From Metabacillus halosaccharovorans (lineage in GTDB: Bacteria; Bacillota; Bacilli; Bacillales; Bacillaceae), in assembly GCF_002019635.1 (NCBI RefSeq), contig NZ_KV917371.1, positions 1,656,001 through 1,720,000 on the forward strand: a stretch of 64,000 nt of DNA, read 5' to 3'. Positions 32,835 through 41,703 of this stretch are shown in pieces. The position numbers and the translations under genes are program-made. The notes under the pieces are model-generated. The model was given only the letters and a program-made list of their open reading frames with translations, was not told the DNA's origin and made no database searches. Numbering within the stretch: position 1 is the first letter of the stretch; every line of letters begins with the position of its first letter.

Positions 32835-32872
32835 CTTATGCTTGTCTACTAAAATGTATGTACAAGCATAAG
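32835..32872. repeat. Inverted repeat over the spoIIP promoter region
   Basis: A perfect 11-bp stem CTTATGCTTGT / ACAAGCATAAG around 16 bases. On the minus strand the loop contains CATACATT (32853-32860), a match to the SigE -10 consensus. The right-hand arm ends next to the spoIIP ribosome site. Confidence 0.8.
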
Positions 32873-32888
32873 AAAGTAGAACAACGTG

Positions 32889-33998
32889 TTAATGGGTATA
32901 ACCGCCTGAATTACTCTGATCCACTTGTTGATGAAGGGCTGAGTTTAAGCCACTTGCAATAACATTTGCCATGTCATCAATAAATGTATCCACCTCTTTA
33001 GGTGTTACCATTAAATTATGTCCCAGAGGTGCAAGCACTTCGTGAATGAGCTTGCGCTTCTCATCATCCTCCAACCCCCCCACAATACCCAAAAATTGTT
33101 GGCGATGTTCATCACTTGGTAAATCCTCATCTGTTAACACACGGCGTTCGCCAAAATTCATTCCTGCCGGTGTTAATGATCTTGACGGCCTGTTACCTTC
33201 GTTCATTTCTCGACCGAAATGCTTTAAAATATAATCGATCGTATCACTTGTTATGGATACAGCGTCTACTACTGTCGGGATCCCGATAGCAATAACAGGG
33301 ATGCCGAATGTTTCTTTACTTAATGCCTTTCGTTTATTCCCAACTCCTGACCCGGGGTGGATACCTGTATCTGAGATTTGAATAGTCGTATTTACACGTT
33401 CTATTGATCTAGCAGCCAACGCATCAATAGCAATAACAAAATCCGGTTTTGACTGCTCGATTACACCGGAAATAATGTCACTTGTTTCAATACCTGTTAA
33501 TCCCATAACACCTGGCGCTATAGCACTAACCGGCCTGAACCCTTCTTCAATATTCTCGGGTTGAAGCTTAAATAAATGTCTTGTAATTAGAAGGTTTTCT
33601 ACTGCAAGAGGACCAAGAGCATCTGGTGTTACATTCCAATTACCGAGTCCAACGACTAAACAGCTTGCATCTTTAGGTATATTTAAATCAGATATAAACT
33701 GACTGAAATGTTTTGCAAAAACTTCAATGACTTTTTCTTGAAGCTCTGTGTCTTTTTGTCTTATCCCTTGAACTTCTAGCGTTAAATATTTCCCTGCTTT
33801 TTTTCCAACAATTTCAGAACCCTGTTCATCTATTTCCAATGAGGAAAGACCTACTCCCTCTTCCTCCCACTCTTTTATAATAACACCGCTTATATTTGAT
33901 GTATTTTCAACCTCTGTCTGCTCAAGTGCCATCGCCCTTGCTTCAACTGCCAAGTCTGTTCGAACCGAATATTTACTTAAATCAAGTGACTTATCCAT
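32889..33998 (-). CDS. gpr: Germination protease GPR
   Basis: Degrades small acid-soluble spore proteins at germination. It is made in the forespore as a zymogen that loses an N-terminal propeptide; here the expected maturation region is within [13 protein letters not shown]. The 369-residue protein has the family segments [40 protein letters not shown] and [15 protein letters not shown]. It lies upstream of spoIIP on the same strand. The ribosome site GGGAGG is clear; I could not find a convincing SigF/SigG promoter. Confidence 0.97.
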   Translation of the reverse strand: MDKSLDLSKYSVRTDLAVEARAMALEQTEVENTSNISGVIIKEWEEEGVGLSSLEIDEQGSEIVGKKAGKYLTLEVQGIRQKDTELQEKVIEVFAKHFSQFISDLNIPKDASCLVVGLGNWNVTPDALGPLAVENLLITRHLFKLQPENIEEGFRPVSAIAPGVMGLTGIETSDIISGVIEQSKPDFVIAIDALAARSIERVNTTIQISDTGIHPGSGVGNKRKALSKETFGIPVIAIGIPTVVDAVSITSDTIDYILKHFGREMNEGNRPSRSLTPAGMNFGERRVLTDEDLPSDEHRQQFLGIVGGLEDDEKRKLIHEVLAPLGHNLMVTPKEVDTFIDDMANVIASGLNSALHQQVDQSNSGGYTH

Positions 33999-34158
33999 TT
34001 TTCATTACCTCCCATTTCATTATTCCTACTTTATAGCCTTGCCATTTATACACGGAAACATTCTCTAATTTTTGTTCAAAATGGAAGGAGAAATTCCACT
34101 TGAATCCAAAATGAAATAAATTTTAATGGCTTTCAATGTATTTTCCTTTACATTAGTA

Positions 34159-34187
34159 TTGCAATATGGGTAGCTGTTTGATAGAAT
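34159..34187 (+). promoter_or_regulatory. SigA promoter of rpsT
   Basis: TTGCAA (34159-34164), a 17-bp spacer, and TAGAAT (34182-34187), 70 bp ahead of rpsT. Confidence 0.75.
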
Positions 34188-34257
34188 ATCTTTTGTTCAT
34201 GTAAAGGAAATGGTCGAGTAATATAGATCTCGATTTACTTCTTAGGAGGTGAAAGAT

Positions 34258-34524
34258 ATGCCAAATATTAAATCTGCAATCAAACGCGTAAAAACTAGCA
34301 ATGAGCGTAATGCACATAACTCTGCTATCAAATCAGCAATGCGTTCTGCTATTAAAAAAGTAGATGCACTAGTTTTAAACAATGATGCTGATAATGCAAA
34401 AACTGCACTAGTTGAAGCAAACAGCAAAATTGATAAAGCTGCACAAAGCGGTTTAGTACACAAAAACACTGCTGCTCGTTACAAATCACGTTTAGCAAAA
34501 AGTGTTAACGGATTAACTGCATAA
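34258..34524 (+). CDS. rpsT: 30S ribosomal protein S20
   Basis: The 88-residue bS20 protein, binding the 5' domain of 16S rRNA. It reads [20 protein letters not shown] and is Lys/Ala-rich throughout. An in-frame ATG three codons upstream lies inside the ribosome site AGGAGGTGA, so the ATG at 34258 is the start. It is transcribed divergently from gpr and converges on holA, with a shared bidirectional terminator. Confidence 0.98.
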   Translation: MPNIKSAIKRVKTSNERNAHNSAIKSAMRSAIKKVDALVLNNDADNAKTALVEANSKIDKAAQSGLVHKNTAARYKSRLAKSVNGLTA

Positions 34525-34582
34525 TTTTAAGAGAAAAATACGCAGGAGCTTTTAGAGTCCCTGCTATCAAATCTTTCTCAAA

Positions 34583-34617
34583 CAAAAAAAAACGATCCGG
34601 TTTGGATCGTTTTTTGT
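34583..34617. terminator. Bidirectional terminator between rpsT and holA
   Basis: AAAAACGATCC / GGATCGTTTTTT with a short loop and A/T runs on both sides. It serves the converging rpsT and holA transcripts. Confidence 0.92.
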
Positions 34618-35639
34618 TATTTTTCATTAAACAATTTTAATAAAAATAGCTCTATTAGTAGCTGTTTATCTTTTTTCCCTGTCTTCATTTCGTAATCTGC
34701 CTCAGCTAACTCCATTAATATCTTGGCCAATTCTTCGGTTTGAAATAGCTTGGCTTGTTGTAAGGCAAGCTTGACTCTGAAAGGATGTACTTTTACAGTT
34801 GTTGCAATCTGCTGCTGACCATATCCTACAGTAGACAATTCCTTGACCTGTAAAATCAGGCGAAATTGATTAACTAATAGAGATAGAATTTTAATTGGTT
34901 CTTCATTGTTTTTTAATAGGTCATAGAATATTTGCAAAGCATGTTTGCTTCTTTTATGAATAACATGATCAATTAAGTCAAATATATTTTGCTCAAGTGT
35001 CCTGGCGACAAGAAGATTAACTGTATCAACTGTAACGATTCCACCTTCTCCCACATATGTACTGAGCTTTTGTAACTCTTGATGAATAACCATTAGATCC
35101 CCTGCTGTTAATAAAAGCAGCTGATTAACGGCATCTCCTTCTAGTTCAACTTGCGTTTCCCTAGCAACATTTACCATCCACTTTATTGTATCCGCATCTG
35201 ATAGTGACTTCATTTCAAGTACTGTCGCTTGCTTTTTTAACAGCTTTGTAATCTTTTTCCGCTCATCTAATTTTTCATATGGCGCAACAAATACGACAAC
35301 TGTATATGGGGCAGGTGAATGTAAATACTGTTCAAGTTTTTCAATACGATGTTCCACTTTTTCCTTCTTTTTTTCACTTGTTAAAAACACAGGATTTTTT
35401 ATTACCACAACACGGCGCTCTCCCATAAATGGCAGAGTTTCCGCATCCTCAATGGCTGTTTCAATTGCCGTATCCTCCATGTCATACATAGATAAATTAA
35501 AATCTTTTTCCTCTTCAAGTAAAGAAGCTTGAACTATATAGCGCAATGTTTCTTGCATTAAAAAAGCCTCTTCTCCTAAAAGTAAATATACGGGGGTTAA
35601 TTTTTTATTCTGGATATCCTTCCATACATCAAAAATCAT
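34617..35639 (-). CDS. holA: DNA polymerase III delta subunit
   Basis: The clamp-loader wrench subunit that opens the beta clamp. The 340-residue protein (B. subtilis YqeN) starts MIFDVWKDIQNKKLTPVYLL and includes LLGEEAFLMQE, AETLPFMGERRVVVIKN, and the C-terminal NEEPIKILSLLVNQFRLILQ and DYEMKTGKKDKQLLIELFLL. Upstream in-frame codons exist, but the ATG at 35637-35639 matches the family start and follows GGAG. It is followed by a bidirectional terminator. Confidence 0.95.
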   Translation of the reverse strand: MIFDVWKDIQNKKLTPVYLLLGEEAFLMQETLRYIVQASLLEEEKDFNLSMYDMEDTAIETAIEDAETLPFMGERRVVVIKNPVFLTSEKKKEKVEHRIEKLEQYLHSPAPYTVVVFVAPYEKLDERKKITKLLKKQATVLEMKSLSDADTIKWMVNVARETQVELEGDAVNQLLLLTAGDLMVIHQELQKLSTYVGEGGIVTVDTVNLLVARTLEQNIFDLIDHVIHKRSKHALQIFYDLLKNNEEPIKILSLLVNQFRLILQVKELSTVGYGQQQIATTVKVHPFRVKLALQQAKLFQTEELAKILMELAEADYEMKTGKKDKQLLIELFLLKLFNEK

Positions 35640-35997
35640 CTTTATTCTCCAATCGTTCATTTCACTTCACTTATCGTAAAATGAAACCATCACTTTGGCA
35701 AGTATGAAAAGGAAACTCTATTTGCATTTACCAGGCTTTTTTTTATAAAATAATTGTAAGGGACCTGAGATTGCAGCTCAGATCCCCTTTCATCTATATG
35801 AACGTTCCGATCCAGGGCCTAGGTAACCTGAATACGAAACGATGCCCCAATGTTATCTATAGTGTAGCCATTCAACTTAAAATTATTTGTGAGTAATCAA
35901 GGCAACAATGGAAAGAAATAGCCTTTGTTAAGTAGAAGATAATGTAGATTTTTTTAGTGTAATCGCTTATACTAAATATGATATAGGAGGGGTAAAC
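35640..35997. other. Intergenic region between holA and yqzM
   Basis: A 358-bp gap with no gene that I can support. It holds a minus-oriented 10-bp hairpin (GGGATCTGAG / CTCAGGTCCC, with one G-U pair) at 35760-35786, and AT-rich sequence before yqzM that must contain its promoter. The stretch 35800-35930 shows nothing recognisable. Confidence 0.6.
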
Positions 35998-36132
35998 GTG
36001 AACGAATTTGAAAAGAACGTCCAAAGTAAGCGTAATGATGCTGTCGATTCAGGTGTAGGATTTGTTGTCTCATTTGGATTCTTCGCGACAATTTTCATTA
36101 TTGCTACTGTTGTAAAACTAATTGCTACATAA
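35998..36132 (+). CDS. yqzM: Small membrane protein YqzM
   Basis: A 44-residue ORF starting with GTG behind the ribosome site TAGGAGGGG, too short for most gene finders. It reads MNEFEKNVQSKRNDAVDSGV then a single hydrophobic helix (about residues 19-42). This is the YqzM family, found between comEC and holA in Bacillus. Its function is unknown. A terminator follows 18 bp later, so it is its own transcription unit, converging on comEC. Confidence 0.93.
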   Translation: MNEFEKNVQSKRNDAVDSGVGFVVSFGFFATIFIIATVVKLIAT

Positions 36133-36149
36133 CTATGATTGACTACATA

Positions 36150-36178
36150 AGAGACTGCTCCTTGCAGTCTCTTTTTTC
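36150..36178 (+). terminator. Terminator between yqzM and comEC
   Basis: AGAGACTGC / GCAGTCTCT with a TCCTT loop, then TTTTTTC on the plus strand. The A-rich left flank may let it also work for comEC. Confidence 0.9.
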
Positions 36179-36181
36179 TTT

Positions 36182-38509
36182 CTATTTTACTTCATCATAT
36201 GGAGGGTGAATCGAAAAGGTTCCATTTGTTCCTTTAAATTCATATAAAATTCCTCCATGTAAATCAGTCCTAAATATTTTAATATCTCGACTTTTTAATT
36301 TTTCAATTACCTCAAGATGAGGATGTTGATATCTGTTGTTATATCCTGCAGAAATAATAGCTACAGATGGTGATAAAGCATCTAAAAACAGTTCAGATGT
36401 CGAACCCTTACTCCCGTGATGACCAACTTTTAGAACATCAGCTTGTATGCCTGGGTATTTTCTAAGAAGTTTTTCTTCACTACCGTGTTCAGCATCACCT
36501 GTAAATAACCACTCCACACCTCCTAACTCAGTCCACAAAACGAGAGAATCATCATTTTTGCTGTCAGTTAGCTCCTGGGGGGATACTATATAAAAAGGAA
36601 AACCATTAAAAATCAACTGATTACCGGCACGCACAACCTCCACATTAGTATTGTTTTCATTTGCTATATCTATCACCTCTTTTTCAACATCTCCTCTTAC
36701 AAACCCTTCCGGGACAATTAGGTCCTCAATCTTTATTTGATTTATGAGTTCTACCGCCTCACCAATATGGTCAACATCACCATGGGTTAGAAATAGACCA
36801 TTTATTTTTGTTATTCCAATTGATTTTAAATACGGTATTGTGATGTTTTCTACAAGAGAATATGTGCTTTTGGTTTTTTCCCATTCTTCTTGCGGAAAAG
36901 AAATTCTCCCACCTGTGTCAATCAGGAAAACCCCCTTATTAAACGGCAATTGTATTAACACTGAATCACCTTGTCCTACGTCGATAAACATAACTTTCCC
37001 ATACGGATTCACATGAATAGAAGAAACTTGAATAATAAATAACAACATTAAAATTCCTACAGAATGACAGACTTTATTTATTGAAACTCTTTGTTCTATT
37101 CTAAAGAGAAGAAAATATGTTGCAAGACAATATAAGAAGATAAAAATTATAGTTGGTCTCCCAGTTACTAGTGTTGAAAATGGCAATTGCAATACATACA
37201 ATACAAATTGATGCGAATATGAAAGAATACTATCAAGTAACGAAACAAAGACAGTGCCTAAAGGAGGAAAAGCGATGATGAAGAAAGCAGCGGCAATTGA
37301 CAGTGGCAAAATAAGGTATGAATAGAATGGTACAAACATCATATTTAAAGGTAAACTTATTAGTGACACTTCAAAAAAGTGGAATAACAAAAGTGGTATT
37401 GAACAAATTTGAGCGACGGATGAGACGATGGTTAATACAGCTAAAAAGCTTTTATATTGACTGATTAACTTTGCAGAGAGTAATAAACCTAGACTGACGA
37501 CAAAAGATAATTGAAATCCAATCTGAAATAAATAATATGGATTAAAAATAAGTAAAAATAAGCAAGTAAAGCTTATGACATCAATAGCTGGAATCTTTAA
37601 ACGGAATATCTTAATAAGAAAATAAAGTATTACCATAAAAGATGCACGAATAACAGAGGGAGATCCTCCCGTTATGACCATATATATTGGCAATAATACA
37701 AGGAAGATCAATCTTGCTCTTTCATGAGTAACTCCACAATAAATAATGACATAATATATTCCACCTACTAAAATAGCTACATGAAGGCCAGAAATGGCTA
37801 ATAAATGGACAATACCTAAGGCTTGGTACCCCTTTTCAACCTCCTCATCAATTAATTGCCTTTCACCAAATAATAAAGCTTGAACAATTCCCTCTGATGA
37901 AGGTGGAAAATGAAGTTCAATTAATTCCAACCCCTTCAATCGAATATGTAATAAAAAAGTATCCACTTTAAACTGATTTGGTGAATAACATCTCTCAATT
38001 TTTTCGATTTTATATTGCCAATGAATATGTTGGTCATGAAGGTACTGCTTATAGTCAAATGCGTTTGGCATTGTAGCTGCTTTTGGTGTATGTAGCTCCC
38101 CTTTAAAAACGCATTGATCACCCGGCTTTAGTTTTTTCACCACTTCTTTTTGCTCTATTGTTTCTATCCTATATCGAAAAGTTAGCTTTTCTTTTTCTTC
38201 GTTTTTCATCAGTCCCTTTAGTTGATTTCCATCAACACTTGGAATGGATATTATTTCACCTAGTGTGAAATAATCCCCTTCAGTCAGACTTGATTGATTA
38301 TGTTTTTCTGTAATTGTAAAAAGGAAAATAAAGAAAAGAATGGTTAAAATATGAAAAACTACGTGAATAGGTTTGAATTTAAGTAGAATATACAGAAGGA
38401 ATAATAGAGTGAGACATAAAGAAAGAGGATGAAATTGTAAACGGCATATTGATAGTGATAAGGAAGCAGAAATTGCGAAGAAAAGTAACTGACCTTTAAT
38501 ATGCAACAC
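36182..38509 (-). CDS. comEC: DNA uptake channel protein ComEC
   Basis: The membrane channel and putative nuclease for transport of transforming DNA strands. The 775-residue protein has N-terminal membrane helices, an OB-like outer domain (about 90-170), the Competence domain with many helices (about 200-480), and a C-terminal metallo-beta-lactamase domain with THGDVDHIGEAVEL and VGHHGSKGSTSELF. The GTG start at 38507-38509 overlaps its likely ribosome site AGAGGTG; a TTG follows directly, so the start is uncertain by a codon or two. A strong hairpin lies between comEB and comEC. Confidence 0.95.
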   Translation of the reverse strand: MLHIKGQLLFFAISASLSLSICRLQFHPLSLCLTLLFLLYILLKFKPIHVVFHILTILFFIFLFTITEKHNQSSLTEGDYFTLGEIISIPSVDGNQLKGLMKNEEKEKLTFRYRIETIEQKEVVKKLKPGDQCVFKGELHTPKAATMPNAFDYKQYLHDQHIHWQYKIEKIERCYSPNQFKVDTFLLHIRLKGLELIELHFPPSSEGIVQALLFGERQLIDEEVEKGYQALGIVHLLAISGLHVAILVGGIYYVIIYCGVTHERARLIFLVLLPIYMVITGGSPSVIRASFMVILYFLIKIFRLKIPAIDVISFTCLFLLIFNPYYLFQIGFQLSFVVSLGLLLSAKLISQYKSFLAVLTIVSSVAQICSIPLLLFHFFEVSLISLPLNMMFVPFYSYLILPLSIAAAFFIIAFPPLGTVFVSLLDSILSYSHQFVLYVLQLPFSTLVTGRPTIIFIFLYCLATYFLLFRIEQRVSINKVCHSVGILMLLFIIQVSSIHVNPYGKVMFIDVGQGDSVLIQLPFNKGVFLIDTGGRISFPQEEWEKTKSTYSLVENITIPYLKSIGITKINGLFLTHGDVDHIGEAVELINQIKIEDLIVPEGFVRGDVEKEVIDIANENNTNVEVVRAGNQLIFNGFPFYIVSPQELTDSKNDDSLVLWTELGGVEWLFTGDAEHGSEEKLLRKYPGIQADVLKVGHHGSKGSTSELFLDALSPSVAIISAGYNNRYQHPHLEVIEKLKSRDIKIFRTDLHGGILYEFKGTNGTFSIHPPYDEVK

Positions 38510-38532
38510 CTCTACAAATTTTTTATATTAAG

Positions 38533-38588
38533 TTTAAGTCAAGTAGAGAAGGAGGACTAACACTCCACCTCTACTGACCTGACTTAAA
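38533..38588 (-). other. Large hairpin between comEB and comEC
   Basis: Minus strand TTTAAGTCA, GTAGAG and GGAG pair with CTCC, CTCTAC and TGACTTAAA, with small internal loops. No T-run follows, so a regulatory or processing role is more likely than termination. Confidence 0.65.
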
Positions 38589-38593
38589 TTTGG

Positions 38594-39151
38594 TTATGAC
38601 AGTATTTGATCTGCTTTGTTTCGAAGAGCTTGTACTACATCATCATCTGTATTTGATTCAGATAGCTTATTAAGTAAGTGTAAGATTAGTTCATCTTTAC
38701 CCTTGTCAGCCTCACTTATTGTCTTTTCAAATTTAACAAATTCTATTTTGACATCCGCTTGTTCAAAAAGTTCAATAGCATAAGGATGGTTTTTATAATC
38801 AGTCGCATAATAAACGGTTTTTATGCCTGCTTGAATTAGTGCTTTACAACATTGTAAGCAGGGAAAATGAGTGACATAAATTTCAGCACCTGCAGTCGGC
38901 ACTCCGAATTTCGCACATTGCAAAAGAGCATTCATTTCTGCATGAATTGTTCTTACACAATGATTCTCAATCACATAGCAGCCCTCATCTGAACAGTGAA
39001 CACCTCCTGCAATCGACCCATTATATCCTCCTGCAATAATACGTTTATCTCTAACAATCGTTGCTCCAACAGCTAATCTTGTACAAGTGCTTCTCATTGC
39101 CAAAAGATGGCTTTGAGACATAAAATATTGATCCCATGAAATACGGCCCAA
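38594..39151 (-). CDS. comEB: dCMP deaminase-like protein ComEB
   Basis: A 185-residue member of the deoxycytidylate deaminase family located in the comE operon; in B. subtilis it is not needed for transformation, although ComEB has been linked to protein localisation at the pole. The zinc and catalytic motifs are TIHAEMNALLQCA (His-Ala-Glu) and FPCLQCCKALI (PCxxC). It begins with TTG behind GGGGGAT. It stands between comEA and comEC. Confidence 0.95.
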   Translation of the reverse strand: MGRISWDQYFMSQSHLLAMRSTCTRLAVGATIVRDKRIIAGGYNGSIAGGVHCSDEGCYVIENHCVRTIHAEMNALLQCAKFGVPTAGAEIYVTHFPCLQCCKALIQAGIKTVYYATDYKNHPYAIELFEQADVKIEFVKFEKTISEADKGKDELILHLLNKLSESNTDDDVVQALRNKADQILS

Positions 39152-39236
39152 GATGTTATCCCCCTACTCGACATTTTTCTTTCTATAGTGTATCTGCAAT
39201 ACTAAATATTCGTCAATTTAAACTTCCTTAATAAAA

Positions 39237-39866
39237 TCATTTTACCGTAATTTCTTCACGTAATTTCTCAAATGATTTATCTCCAATTCCAGTTACTTCG
39301 AGAAGATCTTCAATCTTTGTGAAAGGCCCATGTTCCTCGCGATAAGAGATAATTGACTCTGCTTTAGAAGGACCTATTCCTGTAAGTGTTTGAAGTTCCT
39401 CACTAGTTGCAAGATTAATATTCACCTTTTTTTGAGAGGGGTCTTCAGCAACATTTTGTGAGATAAAGGGATTTTCTTTTGTTTCTCCTTTAATAGGGAT
39501 ATAAACCACCATTCCATCCTGTAGGGGAGAAGCTAAATTAACTGCTAATTCATCAGCTTTTTCATTTAATCCTCCCGCCTCTTGAATAGCCTCATACACT
39601 CTGGAATCCACAGGAACCTCATAAACTCCCGGTTTTAGTACTGCTCCCTTTACATCAATAACAATTGAAGTCCGTTCTTCTCCATTATCAACGTGTTCCT
39701 TTTCATTTACGGAAATGGTTTCTTCAAATTCATTCATGTCCATTTCTTCCACCTTAACGACTTCAGATTTCACAGGTTCTTTAGCGTAAAAATAATAAAA
39801 ACAACAAACAATTAATACACTTATACAAATGATTATCATCCATTTTTTGTTTATTTGTAGATTCAC
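39237..39866 (-). CDS. comEA: DNA receptor ComEA
   Basis: The membrane-anchored double-stranded DNA receptor for transformation. The 209-residue protein has one N-terminal membrane helix (about 9-27), a SLBB-type oligomerisation domain (VIDVKGAVLKPGVYEVP, about 68-125) and a C-terminal helix-hairpin-helix DNA-binding domain (INLATSEELQTLTGIGPSKA). It begins with GTG behind AAGGAG. It is divergent from comER; the region between them is occupied by copy 1 of a two-hairpin repeat. Confidence 0.96.
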   Translation of the reverse strand: MNLQINKKWMIIICISVLIVCCFYYFYAKEPVKSEVVKVEEMDMNEFEETISVNEKEHVDNGEERTSIVIDVKGAVLKPGVYEVPVDSRVYEAIQEAGGLNEKADELAVNLASPLQDGMVVYIPIKGETKENPFISQNVAEDPSQKKVNINLATSEELQTLTGIGPSKAESIISYREEHGPFTKIEDLLEVTGIGDKSFEKLREEITVK

Positions 39867-39894
39867 TATTTCAAACTCCTTATTAAATAATCAT

Positions 39895-39989
39895 TAGAAA
39901 AACTTGGCTCTTCGCCAAGTCCTACTGGCGAAAGACTTAGATTTTCTTATACTATCATCAATAAAATTTTATACATTTGATAGTATAAT
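39895..39989. repeat. Two-hairpin repeat, copy 1 (between comEA and comER)
   Basis: Shares with 50249-50342 the blocks TTAGAAAAAC, CGCCAAG, TGGCG.AAG, TTTTCTTATACTATCATC and TGATAGTATAA. It contains an inverted repeat TATACTATCA / TGATAGTATA, plus two overlapping GC-rich hairpins (ACTTGGC/GCCAAGT at 39902-39920 and TTCGCCA/TGGCGAA at 39911-39932). Confidence 0.8.
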
Positions 39990-40047
39990 TTAACATTTCA
40001 TATCATATCGTGTAGGAGAGAATTGCATTCTAAGGAGGGGATATACT

Positions 40048-40881
40048 TTGAATGTAGGTTTTATTGGAACAGGGAACATGGGGAGAATACTTATTGAATC
40101 ATTCGTTGAGTCGGGTGCTATTAGACCCTCATTCATTTATATGACAAATCGAACAATCACAAAGGCCGAGGTGATAAAAGAAATATATCCAAAGACAAAT
40201 GTGATGGAAACAGCAGATGAAGTGGTAAAAAGGTCTGATTTAGTTTTTATATGTGTTAAACCATTAGATATACACCCCCTATTAAAAAAACTGGATCACC
40301 TTTTAACACCAAACAAGTGCATTGTATCGATTACAAGTCCATTAAGTGTTGAGCAACTAGAATCACTTGTTCATTGTCAAGTAGCACGTGCCATTCCTAG
40401 CATTACAAACCGGGCTTTCTCAGGAGTTTCCTTACTCACATTTGGTAACTCATGCCATAAAGAGTCACAAAGAACAATCGAGGAGCTTTTTGAACAAATT
40501 TCAAATCCTGTTCAGATTGAAGATGATATTACAAGGGTTTCATCTGACATTGTTAGCTGTGGCCCAGCATTTTTCAGTTATTTACTTCAACGGTTTGTTG
40601 ATGGGGCTGTAACAGAAACGAATATTTCAAAAGATCAAGCAGTTGTATTAGCCAGTGAAATGATTATTGGGATGGGTAAATTACTTGAAACAGAATTATA
40701 CACGTTACCTACCTTACAAGAGAAAGTATGTGTAAAAGGTGGAGTAACAGGAAAAGGAATAGAGGTACTGGAAGAAAATGTTGGAGATATGTTTGAGAAA
40801 ATATTTCAGGCAACACATAAGAAATTCGATGAGGATCTTGTAGAAGTTTCAGAGCAGTTTAGTAAAATACCAAATAAGTAA
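40048..40881 (+). CDS. comER: ComER, pyrroline-5-carboxylate reductase-like protein
   Basis: A 277-residue Rossmann-fold protein of the ProC family, transcribed divergently from comEABC as in B. subtilis; some Bacillus homologues influence sporulation and biofilm. The N-terminus has the dinucleotide motif GFIGTGNMGRIL; the C-terminal dimerisation part includes VSCGPAFFSYLLQRF and VCVKGGVTGKGIEVL. It begins with TTG at 40048 behind AAGGAGGGG. It is followed by a bidirectional terminator shared with yqeM. Confidence 0.94.
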   Translation: MNVGFIGTGNMGRILIESFVESGAIRPSFIYMTNRTITKAEVIKEIYPKTNVMETADEVVKRSDLVFICVKPLDIHPLLKKLDHLLTPNKCIVSITSPLSVEQLESLVHCQVARAIPSITNRAFSGVSLLTFGNSCHKESQRTIEELFEQISNPVQIEDDITRVSSDIVSCGPAFFSYLLQRFVDGAVTETNISKDQAVVLASEMIIGMGKLLETELYTLPTLQEKVCVKGGVTGKGIEVLEENVGDMFEKIFQATHKKFDEDLVEVSEQFSKIPNK

Positions 40882-40925
40882 TTCTACTTAAGAATGATAA
40901 ACTCCTTTATTTATTTAAATTTTTT

Positions 40926-40968
40926 TAAAAAAAGGTGAACTCACTTAAAATGGAGTTCACCTTTTTTT
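40926..40968. terminator. Bidirectional terminator between comER and yqeM
   Basis: AAAAAAAGGTGAACTC / GAGTTCACCTTTTTTT with a 10-base loop. The yqeM stop codon lies inside the stem. Confidence 0.92.
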
Positions 40969-41703
40969 ACAAATGAAAAATATTCTCTCAGTCATATCAT
41001 TAGGCTCTTTATTTAATTCGAAGTCTCCACAAATGTTTACTATTTCAAAAGAGGCCTCTTTTAACCACAGTGAATATTGTTCGATAGAAAAGGTACGCTG
41101 GTAATGGAGCTCATCATAGCGTTCATAACATTCATCTCTTTTCACAAAAAAAGTCATATCATGTTCAATACTATTCGGTTCCTCACCTAAAAAGGAATTC
41201 CAAATAAAGCTTACCTCTTCATCTTGATCAGCAAATGTTGCATTTGCGAATACATTGTGAATTTTATGTAGTGAATGGACATCAAAAATAAATAATCCCT
41301 CATTTTGAAGCTGTGAATGCACAGCTTCAAACGTTGCTTGTACATCTAGTTCTGTCTCTAAATAATTAAGGGAATCACAACAAATTGTGATGACATCAAA
41401 GGGGATGGGGAAATCCGTTAAATGTCGCATGTCTTGCTGAAGAAATAAAATGTTTGCTTTGTTCTTTTCCGCTTTTGACTGCGCGACAGCTAACATATCC
41501 TCACTAAGATCAACACCTGTTACTGACAGCTGTTTATCTGCTAATAAAACCGCAATTTCTCCCGTTCCACAACCTATATCTAATAAGGTTGATGCCCCCG
41601 GGTGATAGAGTGAAATCGATTCTTCAATAATATTTACCCACAGTTCATAAGGAGCATCCTTCATTAACTGATCATAAATATAGGCGAAGCCTTGATAGAT
41701 CAT
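40957..41703 (-). CDS. yqeM: Class I SAM-dependent methyltransferase YqeM
   Basis: A 248-residue methyltransferase with motif I LLDIGCGTGEIAVLLA, VTGVDLSEDML and DVITICCDSLNYL. The substrate is not known. It starts with an ATG that overlaps the rsfS stop by four bases (ATGA), so it is the last gene of the yqeG-yqeM chain and translationally coupled to rsfS. The same order occurs in B. subtilis. Confidence 0.94.
   Translation of the reverse strand: MIYQGFAYIYDQLMKDAPYELWVNIIEESISLYHPGASTLLDIGCGTGEIAVLLADKQLSVTGVDLSEDMLAVAQSKAEKNKANILFLQQDMRHLTDFPIPFDVITICCDSLNYLETELDVQATFEAVHSQLQNEGLFIFDVHSLHKIHNVFANATFADQDEEVSFIWNSFLGEEPNSIEHDMTFFVKRDECYERYDELHYQRTFSIEQYSLWLKEASFEIVNICGDFELNKEPNDMTERIFFICKKR

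Noticed and set aside
33999-34120. SigF/SigG promoter for gpr
   Set aside because: GTATA and GGAATAAT-like pieces are present, but their spacing (about 20 bp) does not fit either consensus, so I make no call.
40020-40047. ComK box (AAAA-N5-TTTT pair) near comEA
   Set aside because: I saw no correctly spaced pair of AT boxes in the comEA-comER gap; the gap is mainly filled by the repeat copy.
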